Assembly (NCBI GenBank): GCA_021014325.1
Contig: CM037459.1
Location: 18,068,501-18,132,500, forward strand
Reading direction: 5' to 3'
DNA: 64,000 nt
DNA from: Plazaster borealis
Taxonomy: Eukaryota > Echinodermata > Asteroidea > Forcipulatida > Labidiasteridae
Part shown: positions 11,801 to 22,171 of the stretch, one piece after another
How the letters are laid out: every line of letters begins with the position of its first letter
How positions within the stretch are numbered: position 1 is the stretch's first letter
Position numbers and translations under genes: made by a program
The notes under the pieces: generated by a model
The model's database searches: none
What the model saw: only the letters and a program-made list of their open reading frames with translations
What the model was told of the DNA's origin: nothing

Positions 11801-14256
11801 TTGTGTATTTGTCTGAGGTATTCCGGAAGTGAGTTCCAGAGTCTAGGTGCTATGTTGGAGTAAGCCCTGTCCCCGTAACTGGCCAGGCGAGTTCGAGGAA
11901 CATGGAGCGTATTGTTAATAGATCTTAGACCTGGTCTAGTTGTACGGGGTGTCAAGAGATCGTGTATGTAGGGTGGAGCTGATCCATGTAGTGCCTTGAA
12001 TGTGAGTATGATTATTTTGAATTGAATTCGCTGATTGACAGGTAGCCAGTGTAGTTTATAGAGTATGGGGGTGATGTGATCGAATTTTCTAGTACCAGTT
12101 AGGAGACGTGCTGCAGCATTCTGTACTGACTGGAGACGATTTAGTGTGCTCTGAGGAAGACCGGTAAGAAGGCTGTTACAAAAGTCAAGTCTGGATGTGA
12201 TGAATGCGTGTATTAGCTGCTCTGCCGCCTGCTTAGACAAAAGGTGTCTGATTTTGGCAATGCGTCTAAGGTGCATGTAAGATGTTTGGCAGACGCGACA
12301 GACGTGCTTCTCAAGGGTCATACACTGGTCGAATATGACACCGAGATTACGCACGTCTGTGCTGGGTGTAACCTGGACATCACCAATTTGAATGTGTGGG
12401 ATAGAAATTTTGTGTTGAAGGTGAGGAGATGAGATTATTATGAGTTTTGTTTTGTGAGTGTTGAGTTTCAGGAAATTGTCTTGCATCCATGTTTGGAAGT
12501 CACACAGGCAGTTTGTTAGTGAATGTATGATGTCGTCATTACCTGTGCAATTAGGATGAAATGTTATGTATAATTGTGTGTCGTCAGCATAAAAGTGAGC
12601 TTGCAGATTATGCTGGCGTGCGATTTGACCAAGTGGGGATGTGTAGAGGGTGAATAACACAGGGCCAAGTACAGACCCTTGAGGGACTCGGAATTTTAAC
12701 GAAGCCTCCGATGACAACTCCCCTTGTATTTTTACCATTTGAACACGATTTGTAAGGTATGAATGAAACCAGTTGAGAGCTGTTCCCTGAATGCCTGAAT
12801 GTTGAAACTTGGTAGGTCGTTAGATATTGGTAAGTTCCTGTCAATTTTAAAATGACGTAATGATGACATCATCATACAATTTGTTATGATTTTTTTCATT
12901 TTTTGCCCCTTTAAGCCAGAAATTGCTAACAGAACATGCTTTAATCCAAATTCTTTTTTTAAACGGGCTTGAAACATCATAACTGCTTCGAAAACAAATT
13001 GACGTCATCATGACGTCATAATTTGTCAGGTTATATTACCTTAAAGGTACAGTTTTACAAGATATATAGACAATGAATTCAATTTCACTAGGCATTAAAT
13101 ATTGTATTATTAACTTGATTATGTACACACTACAAGATTTTCATATTCACTTGAGTAATTTGAAAATATTATTAGCGAAACAGCTCTGCATTTGTTCACA
13201 AATGCAATTATGTCTAGTTATTATTATGTTTATGTATTTCGTCATTGATGCAAGAAAACTACATACAGGCAATTAAAATAAGATGAAACTGTTATTGTGA
13301 TGCAAGACATTCCCCGACGAAAGCGCCTTCATGCGGTCAAAAATATGGTCCATTGCTCTACTCTTTACATCAGCAATATTGTCTCTCAAAATGCCAGTTG
13401 TGGCATAGTGGGGTATTGTTTGGTTGTCTTGTCATTGATAGTAGGAGGATTAAGCCCCTCCCACCATGGCAACTGTCTATCATCGCGGCAACCGTGGGGT
13501 GGCACGTTCAACACATGCATCTTGCTCTGCTGTGTGCCACACACAAAAGACACTACAAAGCAATCCAAAACGGTACTTGTTTTAAAAACAAAAGTTATGT
13601 GATTTTAATATATTTTTGGGTTGAACAAAGACAAAATTACTAGAGCGTGACTTGAGCCTGCGACCTCCAAATTAACATGCTGTCGCTGTAGCAACTGAGC
13701 TATCTCGTCCTAATGTTGGCGGTCTCCCTATTTTGTCAATATCTTTGTTGGGGGTGCCAGTCAGAAGCCATTCAACCTATAACTGCCGTTTTAGCCAGGG
13801 ATCACACCCAAGTTTACCCAGTCAGTTTCCCTTGTGGTTTATTACTTGAGATTTTAATACGTCAGACTTTTTGAGCCTGTGTTTGCAGTTGTGGTTGGTC
13901 AATGCAGAAAGGGTTGGAGCTATAATCTTCCTGTCCAGCATACTGATCAAAAGTTTTGCTTCTTTTCAGAATCGCCACAACTCATGAGAGAGATATTACA
14001 TGATGTTACTGCAAATCCTAGTTTCTAGGTTGTTTTTACCACCATTCAAAGTTTGAAATGTTCTGATTCTTTGTACTGTATTTCCATATGATCACAGCTT
14101 TCCGAGGCCCTCAACCTAGACACCTTGAGAGCAGGTCGTGACACAGTACTACAGCTCTGCTCTAGGGATGACCTTGCCAACGCTAGAGAAGGGCTGATCC
14201 GCTTAGCCCAAATATTACACACTACAACAGACAGTGAGGAGGACAACAGGGTGTGA
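5821..14256 (+). CDS. ARL15: ADP-ribosylation factor-like protein 15
   Basis: Six coding exons with consistent phases: 5821-5889, 7482-7626, 8376-8435, 9248-9348, 9878-9985 and 14098-14256 (TGA), giving 213 aa against about 204 in human. Recognition rests on CCQKICCQREPPPRPQY (residues 24-40), the P-loop GLSGAGKT (46-53), GFSIKAVPLEDAVLNCKELGG (starting at residue 72), and FVLDSACS. ARL15 is an Arf-family GTPase of Golgi and endosomal membranes, known to bind CNNM magnesium transporters. The Arf WDVGGQ motif reads KELGGG here; the catalytic Gln is missing, as in human ARL15. Cys24/25 and Cys29/30 fall where the human protein is palmitoylated. Two oddities: the protein starts Met-Gly, unlike human, and the G4 motif is SHQD (149-152) where human has NHQD. 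The ATG has a strong CACCATGG context. Introns 1 and 4 hold a 100-bp tandem array and a palindromic repeat, and intron 5 holds a LINE. Confidence 0.93.
5965..6250. repeat. Two adjacent dispersed repeats in ARL15 intron 1
   Basis: The first (about 5965-6095) has inverted ends GGAGCTTTTTCAAAACCTTGG and CTGAGGTTTGGAAAAAGG around GGCTCC-rich sequence; relatives lie at 32888-33008 and 45480-45580. The second (about 6090-6247) runs from GGAATTACATGGAGGCCACG to GATGAAATTCCAGGCCTG; relatives lie at 24490-24665 (reverse), 35838-35995 and 49105-49625. Both look like short non-coding MITEs. Confidence 0.6.
6490..7335. repeat. Tandem array of an approximately 100-bp unit, about 8 copies
   Basis: Each unit contains ATGTTGAGTTACC, AGTATTTTTGTAGGATTTGG, GACTTTTTGCCCCAACCTAA, CAATTGCTTGCCACTGGGCC and AGACAAACCAAACATTTGG. 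The two most similar consecutive units (about 6878-7077) are exactly 100 bp apart and nearly identical; outer units are more diverged and slightly longer. The array ends about 150 bp before ARL15 exon 2. The period is not a multiple of three and all reading frames inside are by-products. Confidence 0.9.
7797..7935 (-). mobile_element. tRNA-derived SINE (Leu/Ser-like), copy 1
   Basis: On the minus strand: CATGGCCGAGTGGTCAAGC (A box, class II tRNA style), later GTGGGTTCGAGTCCCAGTCG (B box), then GTGTCCTTAAGCAAGACACTT. Relatives lie at 17947-18090 and 43700-43800, both in the same orientation. These are SINE heads, not tRNA genes: the acceptor stem does not pair and the family is dispersed. Confidence 0.65.
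9404..9755. repeat. Palindrome of approximately 120-bp units in ARL15 intron 4
   Basis: Two direct units (TGCAGGCTGGCATAGTTT ... GGTCAGACAGTAGGAGGGTT) are followed by two inverted ones (AACCCTCCTACTGTCCGACC ... ACTATGCCAGCCAGCAATA), with the symmetry centre near 9583. It starts about 55 bp after the exon 4 donor, so the intron RNA can form a long hairpin next to the splice site. The same unit recurs at 37800-38280 (tandem, one orientation) and 56520-56720. Confidence 0.85.
9986..11085. other. ARL15 intron 5, left part, nothing clear
   Basis: About 1.1 kb with a T/A-rich microsatellite near 10968-11025 (TTATTATTATT and T runs). I see no exon, RNA gene or repeat I can name. Confidence 0.4.
11090..11640. 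repeat. CRE/E-box-rich dispersed element, left part
   Basis: Contains TGACGTCA at 11157-11164 and 11577-11584, CACGTG at 11153-11158 and about 11592-11597, and related GATGATGTCATCACC. Similar sequence resumes beyond the LINE at 12840-13020 with two more perfect TGACGTCA (13000-13007 and 13011-13018). The LINE may have landed inside one larger repeat. Confidence 0.5.
11650..12800 (-). mobile_element. 5'-truncated CR1/L2-like LINE with open reverse transcriptase frame
   Basis: The minus strand is open from about 12800 to 11728. It reads GTALNWFHSYLTNRVQMV, then FRVPQGSVLGPVLF (RT motif 4), FYADDTQLY (catalytic YADD), LNTHKTKLIIIS, VRNLGVIFD and the C-terminal hallmark RLWNSLPEYLR ... FLQKLKTHLF. 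The finger region of the RT, the endonuclease and ORF1 are missing: upstream of about 12800 the frame meets stops. The 3' end is GCGCCTTATAAATGCTGTAG followed by a short TTATTATTATT tail, typical of CR1/L2/Rex1 relatives. With roughly 340 uninterrupted codons this copy is young, but not mobile on its own. It sits antisense in ARL15 intron 5. Confidence 0.85.
13611..13860 (-). mobile_element. tRNA-derived SINE (GCTCAGTTGG type), copy 1
   Basis: On the minus strand: CAGCCATTCAACC-complement body, GACGAGATAGCTCAGTTGCT (A box), GGAGGTCGCAGGCTCAAGTC (B box), then CTCTAGTAATTTTGTC. The body includes GGTTGAATGGCTTCTGACTG and ATATTGACAAAATAGGGAGA. Other copies are at 19884-20130 (minus), 30995-31170 (plus) and 62738-62880 (plus). 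Confidence 0.65.
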
Positions 14257-15589
14257 TGAAGATAGCCTTGTGCTTGCCACGTTGCGCTTGAACTGAAATC
14301 TGGACCCAAACAGGGATGGCAGACTCCAAGGTGATTAAATTGTGATGACAATCTGGAAGTTTTTTAGGGTAAGATTTGCCCTGGATCTACCTGCAGAGCT
14401 GACGACTTCTACATCGTTGAATGTCTTTCACAATACTGTTTAAAAAGAATGCCTTTTATTTCGTAGCGAGAGCGTTTTGTTTGTACTTGCATCTCTGGAG
14501 CTTGGTAAACATTGGATGATGATATTCCCCTTAATGACGGCAAAGTGTGTGGATTCGCCAGTCATAGGTCTACAGGAGTCTGTGTTCAAAGTTTTTGAAA
14601 TTGTAAATAAGTAAATCAGATGTTACAGTACTGAATAGATTTCAAACTTTAGTAGAGTCAGCTTAGAGCAAACTCCATGCGTCTAGATGTTTGTGATTAA
14701 TTCATTTGTAAATGGATTTGTTTCAATTTAAGTTTGTCAAAATAGTTTGAGGGTTTGAACATTTTTCTGTACAGTTTTTGGTGGTGTAAGAAATTGAGTC
14801 AGATGAACACTTGGTATGTAAAATACTGTAAATGGTTAGTTCAACTCATTAGCACTTACGCGCAACTTCAACGCAAGTTATTTACTCACTGAGCAGGGCA
14901 GGGAAAAGTCACCGGATTAATGCAGTAGCTAGAAATCATAATGTAACTTTTGTTGTGATCAATTGTTTTGTGTGCGTTACAGTCTGGTTTGTTTTGGAGA
15001 GGATAAAATTATCTTTCGATTGATTTACGCATACATTTATTTGCTTTTAATTGATGGTTTGAGATTGTAAATATAACGACACATCAACTAAATTAGCTTA
15101 TAATGTGTATGGATTGCAATAGTGTTCCACGGAAAGTTGTGCAACTACTTTTTCAACTGTACTGTCGCTTCAAGCCAAAACAAAATGTTAACAAAGTGAT
15201 TGAAATAAATCAAAACATATCTTCGGAAATGACCAATAATGTCTGTATTACTTACAGATAACAATTAAGTGAATTCATTTCAATAATGTGTAAATGAAAA
15301 ATGGCAAAAATGGCATGGCGTAAGGCAGCATGGTCATCCACGCTGTATTTATTATAGTGCGTAAAATGCATTGTACATACAATGTACAATGCGGTCTGTA
15401 CTACAAGCACTGTAAATTTGATTTCCGACCTTTGCACCTTAACCGTTGGAAGTAGATTACTAAATGTTTTCATTTTTTTTGAACATCAAAGTCTTCAAAG
15501 CGCGCTCTTTCGACAGCTTTTTTAGTAGCCCACTAGCACGTGTAAAACTGAAGATACAAAGTGCTTTGTAGTCTCAAGCAGTTTCGGTT
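14257..15589. other. ARL15 3' flank, probable 3' UTR and spacer
   Basis: Unique-looking AT-rich sequence with AATAAA at 15204-15209. I see no further exon or repeat. Confidence 0.4.
15204..15209 (+). terminator. Candidate ARL15 polyadenylation signal
   Basis: AATAAA in TGAAATAAATC, 948 bp after the ARL15 stop at 14256 and before the 34-bp tandem array. It would give a 3' UTR of about 1 kb. The stretch 14257-15590 contains no recognisable repeat, consistent with a UTR, but no transcript evidence exists. Confidence 0.3.
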
Positions 15590-16143
15590 GGTCCAATGAG
15601 TAAATGGCCGAGTGGTATCGGGCGGTACAGTGAGTAAATGGCTGAGAGGTTTCGGTTGGTCCAGTGAGTAAATGGCCGAGCAGTTTCAGGCAGTCCAGTG
15701 AGTAAAAGGCCGGGCGGTTTCGGTTGGTCCAATGAGTAAATGGCCGAGTGGTATCGGGCGGTCCAGTGAGTAAATGGCCGAGCAGTTTCAGGCAGTCCAG
15801 TGAGTAAAAGGCCGGGCGTTTTGGGCGGTCCAGTGAGTAAATGGCTGAGAGGTTTCGGTTGGTCCAATGAGTAAATGGCCGAGTGGTATCAGGCGGTCCA
15901 GTGAGTAAATGGCCGAGCAGTTTTAGGCAGTCCAGTGAGTAAATATGCGGGCAGTTTCAGGCGGTCCAGTGAGTAAAAGGCCGAGTGGTATCGGTTGGTC
16001 CAGTGAGTAAATGGCCGAGAGGTTTCGGTTGGTCCAGTGAGTAAATGGCCGAGCAGTTTCGGGCGGTCCAGTGAGTAAATGGCCGAGCAGTTTCAGGCAA
16101 TCCAGTGAGTAAATATGTAGGCGGTTTCAGGCGGTCCAGTGAC
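15590..16143. repeat. 34-bp minisatellite, about 16 copies
   Basis: The unit is GGTCCAGTGAGTAAATGGCC then GAGCAGTTTCAGGC, 34 bp with one 33-bp copy. Variants (GAGTGGTATCGGGC, GAGAGGTTTCGGTT, GGGCGGTTTCGGTT) recur in a partly regular order, suggesting a higher-order period of three to four units. The array lies in the ARL15-NDUFS4 intergenic region. The 34-bp period is not a multiple of three, so three units (102 bp) make a 34-residue peptide period in the apparent reading frames; these are not genes. Confidence 0.92.
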
Positions 16144-16705
16144 TGAAAGGGTTCAACTAGGAACTTGTCCTGCTGTTTATCTACTGCAGCGAAGTAAATT
16201 GGCAAAAAGGGAGAGGGGGGCAGACTTTTCGCATTTGTCTTTTTGCCACGGAGTGAGCTGTAATGGTCTTAAAGACTGAATTAGTTGTTCTTTCTCATAA
16301 ATATTGTAGAGTGCATTTTGTGTAGAAATTCTGTGTGTGTGTAGCTTTTTAGAGGGTTCTTTCATGTCGGCTTTTGGTGAGAAGGCGCTAATTGTTTAGA
16401 AAATAGAGCCATGAATGGACAAAAGAATTCAAGGTGCAGTGCAATGCTTTTTACAAAAAAATGTAACTTGTATGGTTAATACCACGTTCAATGCAATTGA
16501 ATAGTCATTTATCACCAAAGGAAAACTTACCTGGTATAAAAAAAAAAATTAATATACCAGGTAAATTTTGATTGTTAGAAAAATCTTTAAAAAGGAAACC
16601 CTGCAGGTATTGTTGTGGTGATTTAAAAGACACAATATTTTGTATGTATTCTGTACATACTACAATGTAGTAGTATTAGAAAATGTTGGTGCCTCGGACC
16701 AGCCA

Positions 16706-17070
16706 GGGCCCAATTTCATAAGCTGCTTAAGCTCAAAAAGTAGCTACATGTAAGCACAACAAAATTATGCTTACCACATTAAGGTTACACCAGCCAAAAT
16801 ACCATGTCACATGTACCATCTGTGACTGGTATCCTGCTAAATTTTTGCTTTGCCGAAAATAAAAGCAATATTTTCTGCTTTTAAGCAGCTCTATAAAGTT
16901 GGGCTAAAAAGTAGCTAAACACAACAAATTTATGCCAAATCAACAATAAGGTTACCAGCCAAAATACTATGTCACATGTACCATCTGGTATCCTGCTAAT
17001 TTTTGCTTAGCCGGAAATAGTTAAGCTATACTTTCTGCTTAAGCAGCTCTATAAAGTTAGGCCCTGGTCT
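16706..17070. mobile_element. GGGCCC-ended MITE, two copies in tandem
   Basis: The first copy runs from GGGCCCAATTTCATA to about 16905 and is followed at once by a second, 5'-truncated copy ending CTCTATAAAGTTAGGCCCTGG near 17065. A further broken copy is seen at about 17218-17235 plus 17640-17712, split by the element at 17246-17546. Confidence 0.7.
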
Positions 17071-17245
17071 GAGGCTGAGGTACATGTTGCAGGAACCTAC
17101 ATTGTATTTCATGGTTTTGCTTACCATGTAACTCTGCGCTTTACTGTCCGTAGAATCCTGCACTTTACTTTACTGTACAGGGCAACGTATGCACACAATT
17201 TTGTGGTAAGTGGAGCCATAAAATTGGGCCCAGCTTGGCTGTTGT

Positions 17246-17546
17246 AACCCTTTAGAGGCTGTTCATTTCTGTATAATCATCACCATACGCCCAGACATTG
17301 CCAACCTTGTTGATTTTTAGCCCCATTATTTTCAGGAAAAAATTTCAGGAAGAAAACAGAAATACATTGTCTTGCTTTAAAATTGTAGATTCTATGTTAA
17401 GATTGGAAACATTGGAAAAATGTCAATTCAGTCCGATACCTTTTCTTTGACCCTCTTGTTTGAGTGGAAGTTGGTCAAATCTTGCGGCTGTTTTGGGCAT
17501 TTTGGTACAAGCCGTTCGCGGCCGCTATGGTCTCTAAAGGGTTAAA
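17246..17546. mobile_element. Small element with CCCTTTAGAG inverted ends
   Basis: Begins AACCCTTTAGAGGCTG and ends GCGGCCGCTATGGTCTCTAA then AGGGTTAA. It interrupts a broken GGGCCC-type MITE (17218-17235 and 17640-17712). A partial relative at 22313-22440 starts AACCCTTTAGAGACCATAGC. Confidence 0.45.
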
Positions 17547-17946
17547 AAGCAGAAAGTGGTGCTTGCAAATTTTTCTGTGAGCAAAAATAAGCAGGGAACC
17601 AGTCATAAACAATACAGTATACGGTATTTGGGCTGGTAACCTGTTTGTACTAAGCAAGATATTTGTGTGCTAAGCAGTTTCTTGTGCTTAACTGCTTTAT
17701 AAATTGGGCCCAGTTGAACAATACCACAGCACTTGTTTATTAGATGAATGTGCACAAAATCATATTTTAGATTTTCTTCAAAAGCTTTCCAAAGTTAGAG
17801 TCACTTCAAAGAAACTTCTGGCAAATTCGTTGTGAGCGAATTGGCGGTTACAGCTATGGCTATGACTGTTGCTAAGGACATCCTATACTTCAACTCCTAT
17901 TTCTACTTCGTTATTTGGCAGAGTCCATAGGTTAGGATATAAATGC

Positions 17947-18090
17947 CAAGGTGCAATTATAGTTCAGTGTCTTGCTCAAGGACACAAGTGCTGGGACCGA
18001 GATTCGAACCCACAATGTGATGACTCGGCCACCGCAACTTGAATTCAGTGAGCTACATGTAGACCGCCTGGCCACGACATGCCAACACAT
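17947..18090 (-). mobile_element. tRNA-derived SINE (Leu/Ser-like), copy 2
   Basis: The minus strand reads GGCATGTCGTGGCCAGGCGG near the A box and TGTGGGTTCGAATCTCGGTC as B box, followed by CACTTGTGTCCTTGAGCAAG. Lies in the ARL15-NDUFS4 intergenic region and is more diverged than copy 1. Confidence 0.55.
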
Positions 18091-19600
18091 CACATGATGA
18101 CGCAACAATCTATTTGTAGCTAGCCATAGCTGTAGCTGTTAATTTGGACACAGCTCAATTGCCAAAAATGTCAGGTCTATCTTTTTTGATCAGATGGACA
18201 GTCTTGAGATGTTCTCTTCATTAGTCTTCATTCAGGACATTTTTCTAATTACGCTCAACCACACTAATGTGTTATATATATTTTGAAATCTTGCAGACGC
18301 ATTGACACAAGACTAATAGCACTCTTGATGTTTAGTGTTGAACTATGACCAAATCAGTGTAGATCACTGCTAACTTTAATAGAAATCTGACCTCGGCGTA
18401 CTGGAGGTGTTTGATGTATTCTACGTTGGGGTTTTTTGCTGTGAGAAATAAAAGTGGTACTTTAAAGGTTTTTTTTTTACCTCTGGGTGTGTGTGTTTCC
18501 AAAAATATATGTACTATGTATAAATGCTGCATTAATCGTACAAAATAATGTCTGTTCAATGTACAGGTACGTATGCCATTGTCAGGGCTTGTATTAAAAA
18601 AAAAGAAAAACCCCACAAAATCACAGGTCTTGCATCTTTGTGAGAAATTGCAAACAATATTTCTTTCCGTTTTAAATTTGCTGGACATTACCAGAATTTT
18701 TTTAATTTGAAAAGCTTAAAGTTGCAAAGAAATTTGTTTGAAATATTTTTATCTCCGAACGAATTTTGACAGATGATGCTGTTTCAGAACGAAAAAATAA
18801 ATAAAAAATCTGCATAATCTCACGAACAATGTAACATGCAAATTGTCCGTACACGGCTGATGGACATGAGATAGTGTCAGGATCTTGACAACAATTCATT
18901 TCAGTTTTTAATTAACTTCATTGGTGGATTTTGCTCATAACACATAGTTTTAAAAATAACGATTTTGCTTTTGTTAATTTTTTAAACAATTTCGTGGCTA
19001 GTAATAATTTGCCCTCCTGTGGAATTAGGTGATCTGTGTTCAAAGAAACATTGTTTTGCATTACAATCATTTTTGTTTAACATGTTCGTAGATTTGAGGT
19101 ATTCCTTGATGCGGTCATTGGCGTAACAATACATTGGCGTAACAATACATTGGCGTAACTAAACATTTTCATTTGAAGAACAAGTGGGAGGAAAGGGGCC
19201 CTACCCCTTGGCTGGTTACGGCCTTATAGCAGTATCATGTAGGCATTCATCAATGTTGTAAATTTGTTTCCTTTAAAAAAAAATTTGAAATAATATATTT
19301 ATACCAATATGATTTGTATTCTCTGTTACAGTCCAGTTATTGTCCGGAATGTAGTACTGGTGAAATTGTTCTCAAATTATGTTATATCTTGTCAGATTTT
19401 AGTTTCTATGTAATGTGCTTGAAAACAACCCAACGTTGGTTTTTATGTATTAATTGTGATTTGATTGAATAAAATTTTCTGGTGCAAAAACATAGGTTTT
19501 TGTTTGTGAAACAGGCCCATGTTATGAATGATGTGCTCTCTGACAAAACCAAAGCATTATTGTGTCTGCATGCTGGTGTCATTTACTGGGTATTCTTTCA
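18091..19600. other. Intergenic ARL15-NDUFS4, largely featureless
   Basis: AT-rich sequence. The only local pattern is a short tandem CATTGGCGTAACAATA repeated two and a half times at about 19117-19162. A 118-codon minus-strand open frame (18332-18688) has no recognisable domain. Confidence 0.4.
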
Positions 19601-19862
19601 GAGCGAAATGTGAAACATGACGTCATTGGATGTCAACAGTAAAATGGGTCTGTACATTCCTTACAGGAATGCTTTGTTAGTCAAAAGGTCAAATTCAACG
19701 TCACTTTGGTTGAATATCATACTAATAGAAACCGAGGAATGAACTACCGGTAAATCATTTCCCGTACATGTACACAAATATACAGATCCATATATTTAAA
19801 ATGTGATGTCATTGGATGTTGACAAATTTCCTGTTGAAAGGGTATTAGATACAATGACATTC
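19601..19862. repeat. Dispersed repeat, first of two copies
   Basis: Shares an ordered series of matches with 63740-64000: AGAGCGAA, GTCATTGGAT, AAATGGGTCTG, TCAGAAGGTCAAA-like, GAATGAACTA, CCTGTACA and AATGTGATGTC. About 260 bp, non-coding, with both edges alike. The second copy runs into the right edge of the window. Confidence 0.55.
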
Positions 19863-19883
19863 TACACCATTATCTTTAGGTTA

Positions 19884-20130
19884 TAGATTTTTATTTGGGG
19901 GTGAACAAAGAATTTTAACTAGAACGTGATTTGAACCTGTGACCTCCAGATTAGCGTGCCAGTGCTCTACCAACTGGGCTGTCTGTAGCCCAAATGTTGG
20001 CAATCTCTCTATTTTGAAAATATCTTTGTTCGGGGGTGCCAGTCGGAAGCCATTCAACCTGTAACTGCCAAAAAACCAGGGATCACACCCAAGTTTACAA
20101 AAATTGTGGGTTATTACTTGAGGTTAGAGA
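19884..20130 (-). mobile_element. tRNA-derived SINE (GCTCAGTTGG type), copy 2, best tRNA-like head
   Basis: The minus strand reads CAGCCCAGTTGGTAGAGCAC (A box close to the tRNA consensus), then TCTGGAGGTCACAGGTTCAA and ATCACGTTCTAGT (B box). The body GGTTGAATGGCTTCCGACTG, GCACCCCCGAACAAAGATAT and ATAGAGAGATTGCCAACATT matches the other copies. Intergenic between ARL15 and NDUFS4. Confidence 0.7.
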
Positions 20131-21192
20131 CTTGTAAAAAAAAAATTCACTTTCACAAGGACCCTTTCTATTGGAAAATGAGTGCGCCACAAAACTAAGT
20201 TTGAACTTGAACCCCCTTTTTAAACATATTCAACGACTTAATGAAAAAACACCTCATACAAAACATCAAACAAAATCATGAACAATTAATCACATCACTT
20301 GAACAAGTCTAATTTTTATTTACATTTTTTGCTTCTAAAAAATCTCACAGCCTTTACAAATTTGAGAATTATCGACAGTTGAGAGGAAAGCTGTCGCTAG
20401 ATGTTTGAACACAAGAACCAGACGCAACTTTGTACTTCTGGAGACACACAGAGTCTTTAAAGCTCCTGCATTGTAACATCTGAGAGGTTCAAGGTCTAGA
20501 ATAAAGGGGAACCAGACACAAAGCCATTTTTTCAGGAATTTTCTCACCAGTTTCCCCAAGTTTGAAATAAATCATTGAGATCAGAAATGTAACAGTAACA
20601 CTTAAATGTGTTTACATTTTATGAGTTCATACAGGTTTCTTTCCCAAGTTTGTTAAAATAACTAGATCAGAGATGACACACTGTTTCTATTTTTCTCATA
20701 TGGTAAGTAACAAAATTACCTGATCCGACTAGCCACCATAGCTTATAAGTGAGGTGGTCATGTATCATGATAACACTCATAATACCCTTCTTAATAAACC
20801 GTTCTAAATCTGCCTAGTTTATAAAAGTGAATGCTCTATCAAGATACCATGATAGTATGATGGGAGGTTTGGCAGCTTGCTTTATAACGTACAGTGGCTA
20901 GGTGAATCGGCTAACAAAATCCACTATTTAAGGAGTTTACAGCTCAGAGGTTAAACCGTTTATGAAATTCTGGCAATATTTCCCTAAGTTTGTAATAAAT
21001 CATTGAGATCAAAAAAGAAACAGTAACACTTAATTGTGTTTACACTTTACTAATAAAACGATTCTCTCTTTGGGTTTAGATCAAAAAGATCATCACAAAA
21101 AACCCCACTAAATTAACACCTCTGGGAAGCCTGCACTTACTGAATGAGAAGCGAAATAGCATACACGCTGTACATGAAGAAAAATGAGCATT

Positions 21193-21350
21193 CAGGTGGA
21201 CTTGGTGATTTCTTCCCTTCCTTTCACCTCTGTGGACCTGGGTTTGAATCCCGCTTTGGACTGGAGCCTTGCACGTAGATTGGGTTTTCAGTCCTTATTC
21301 TGGTTTTTTGTTGTCAAAAGTTGGGGTTTTCCTCCATTATATAAAACAGA
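21193..21350 (+). mobile_element. tRNA-derived SINE (TTTGAATCCC type), copy 1
   Basis: Contains CCTTTCACCTCTGTGGACCT, GGGTTTGAATCCCGC (B box) and GGAGCCTTGCACGTAGATTG, then GGGTTTTCAGTCC. The same series is at 37275-37510 and 59660-59915, both plus strand. Confidence 0.6.
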
Positions 21351-21587
21351 TATTTCTTCAACATGTTCTTTTTTAGACCTACAGGTTGAGGGTTCCTTAG
21401 TTTCAGAAAAAAGACATAATAACTATAAAAACCATCTTGACCTTTAGTTGTTTTGGTACATGTTTCAGTAATCATGCAATTTGAATTTACATGTACCACT
21501 ATTTCCTGTGAAATTTACCTGAATTTGGTCAGTATAATTATGTCATCATGACATTTTTGTTTCTTTCTATACAATGTCATATAACTG

Positions 21588-21593
21588 TTTATT
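21588..21593 (-). terminator. Candidate NDUFS4 polyadenylation signal
   Basis: TTTATT on the plus strand reads AATAAA on the minus strand, 579 bp beyond the NDUFS4 stop. A dispersed repeat (about 21925-22075) lies between, so a nearer non-canonical signal is also possible. Confidence 0.25.
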
Positions 21594-21924
21594 ATTTGAG
21601 CACATGCAATTAAACTTTCTATATCAGATGGCTCCAAAGCAAGGAGCTCTATCTTGTTTTTTGTAAGTGTGATGTACTCTCACTGTAAGCCACTCTGACT
21701 TCACCCAAACTGGCTCCAATGATTGCCAGAAGCTCATAGAAGTTGCATTGATCTAGCTTTTCTTTCGGGATTGTAAGAACAAGACCGTTCTTTTGGACTT
21801 GCTTTTCACATCCAATTTTGCAAAGTCTGAAGGACCAGAATGACCAGTTTCTGTCAAAAGAAATGCCTTGATGAACTGAATAATTTTTTAGTAAAATTAC
21901 CATCACACACACACACGCCTTATG

Positions 21925-22075
21925 CTTCCTGGAGGCAACTGCCTCAATGCCCTTGGTCATTGCCTTGGTGCCCCTTGAAATGTTCCAATAGAAATTTATA
22001 ATTTTCTCATAGAGGTGCCCTTTACAAAGGAGAAAACGCCTTGGTGCCCTTGCCCTTTCATCAGGCCTGCACACA
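21925..22075. repeat. Dispersed repeat of the CCTTGGTCATTGCCTTGG family
   Basis: Runs CTGGAGGCAACTGCCTC, CCTTGGTCATTGCCTTGGTG, CCCCTTGAAATGTTCC, GAGGTGCCCTTTACAAAG and CCCTTTCATCAGGCCTG. Relatives: 45300-45465, 50620-50722 plus 51516-51560 (interrupted) and 57497-57760 (internally expanded). Confidence 0.6.
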
Positions 22076-22171
22076 CACAGCATTTAGATCAAAGTACCTC
22101 AAACAAGGTCAGATTTCCCAAAGGTTTAATATAATAACCAATTTTTAAAATAATTTAGGACGGTCTGGGAT

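Noticed and set aside
15574..16205. Two proline/threonine-rich minus-strand frames of 97 and 82 codons
   Set aside because: They are translations of the 34-bp minisatellite. No start context, splice sites or homology.
19884..20130. True tRNA gene with A and B boxes
   Set aside because: The acceptor stem does not pair, no anticodon loop could be drawn, and the same head-plus-body unit is dispersed at four places: it is a SINE.
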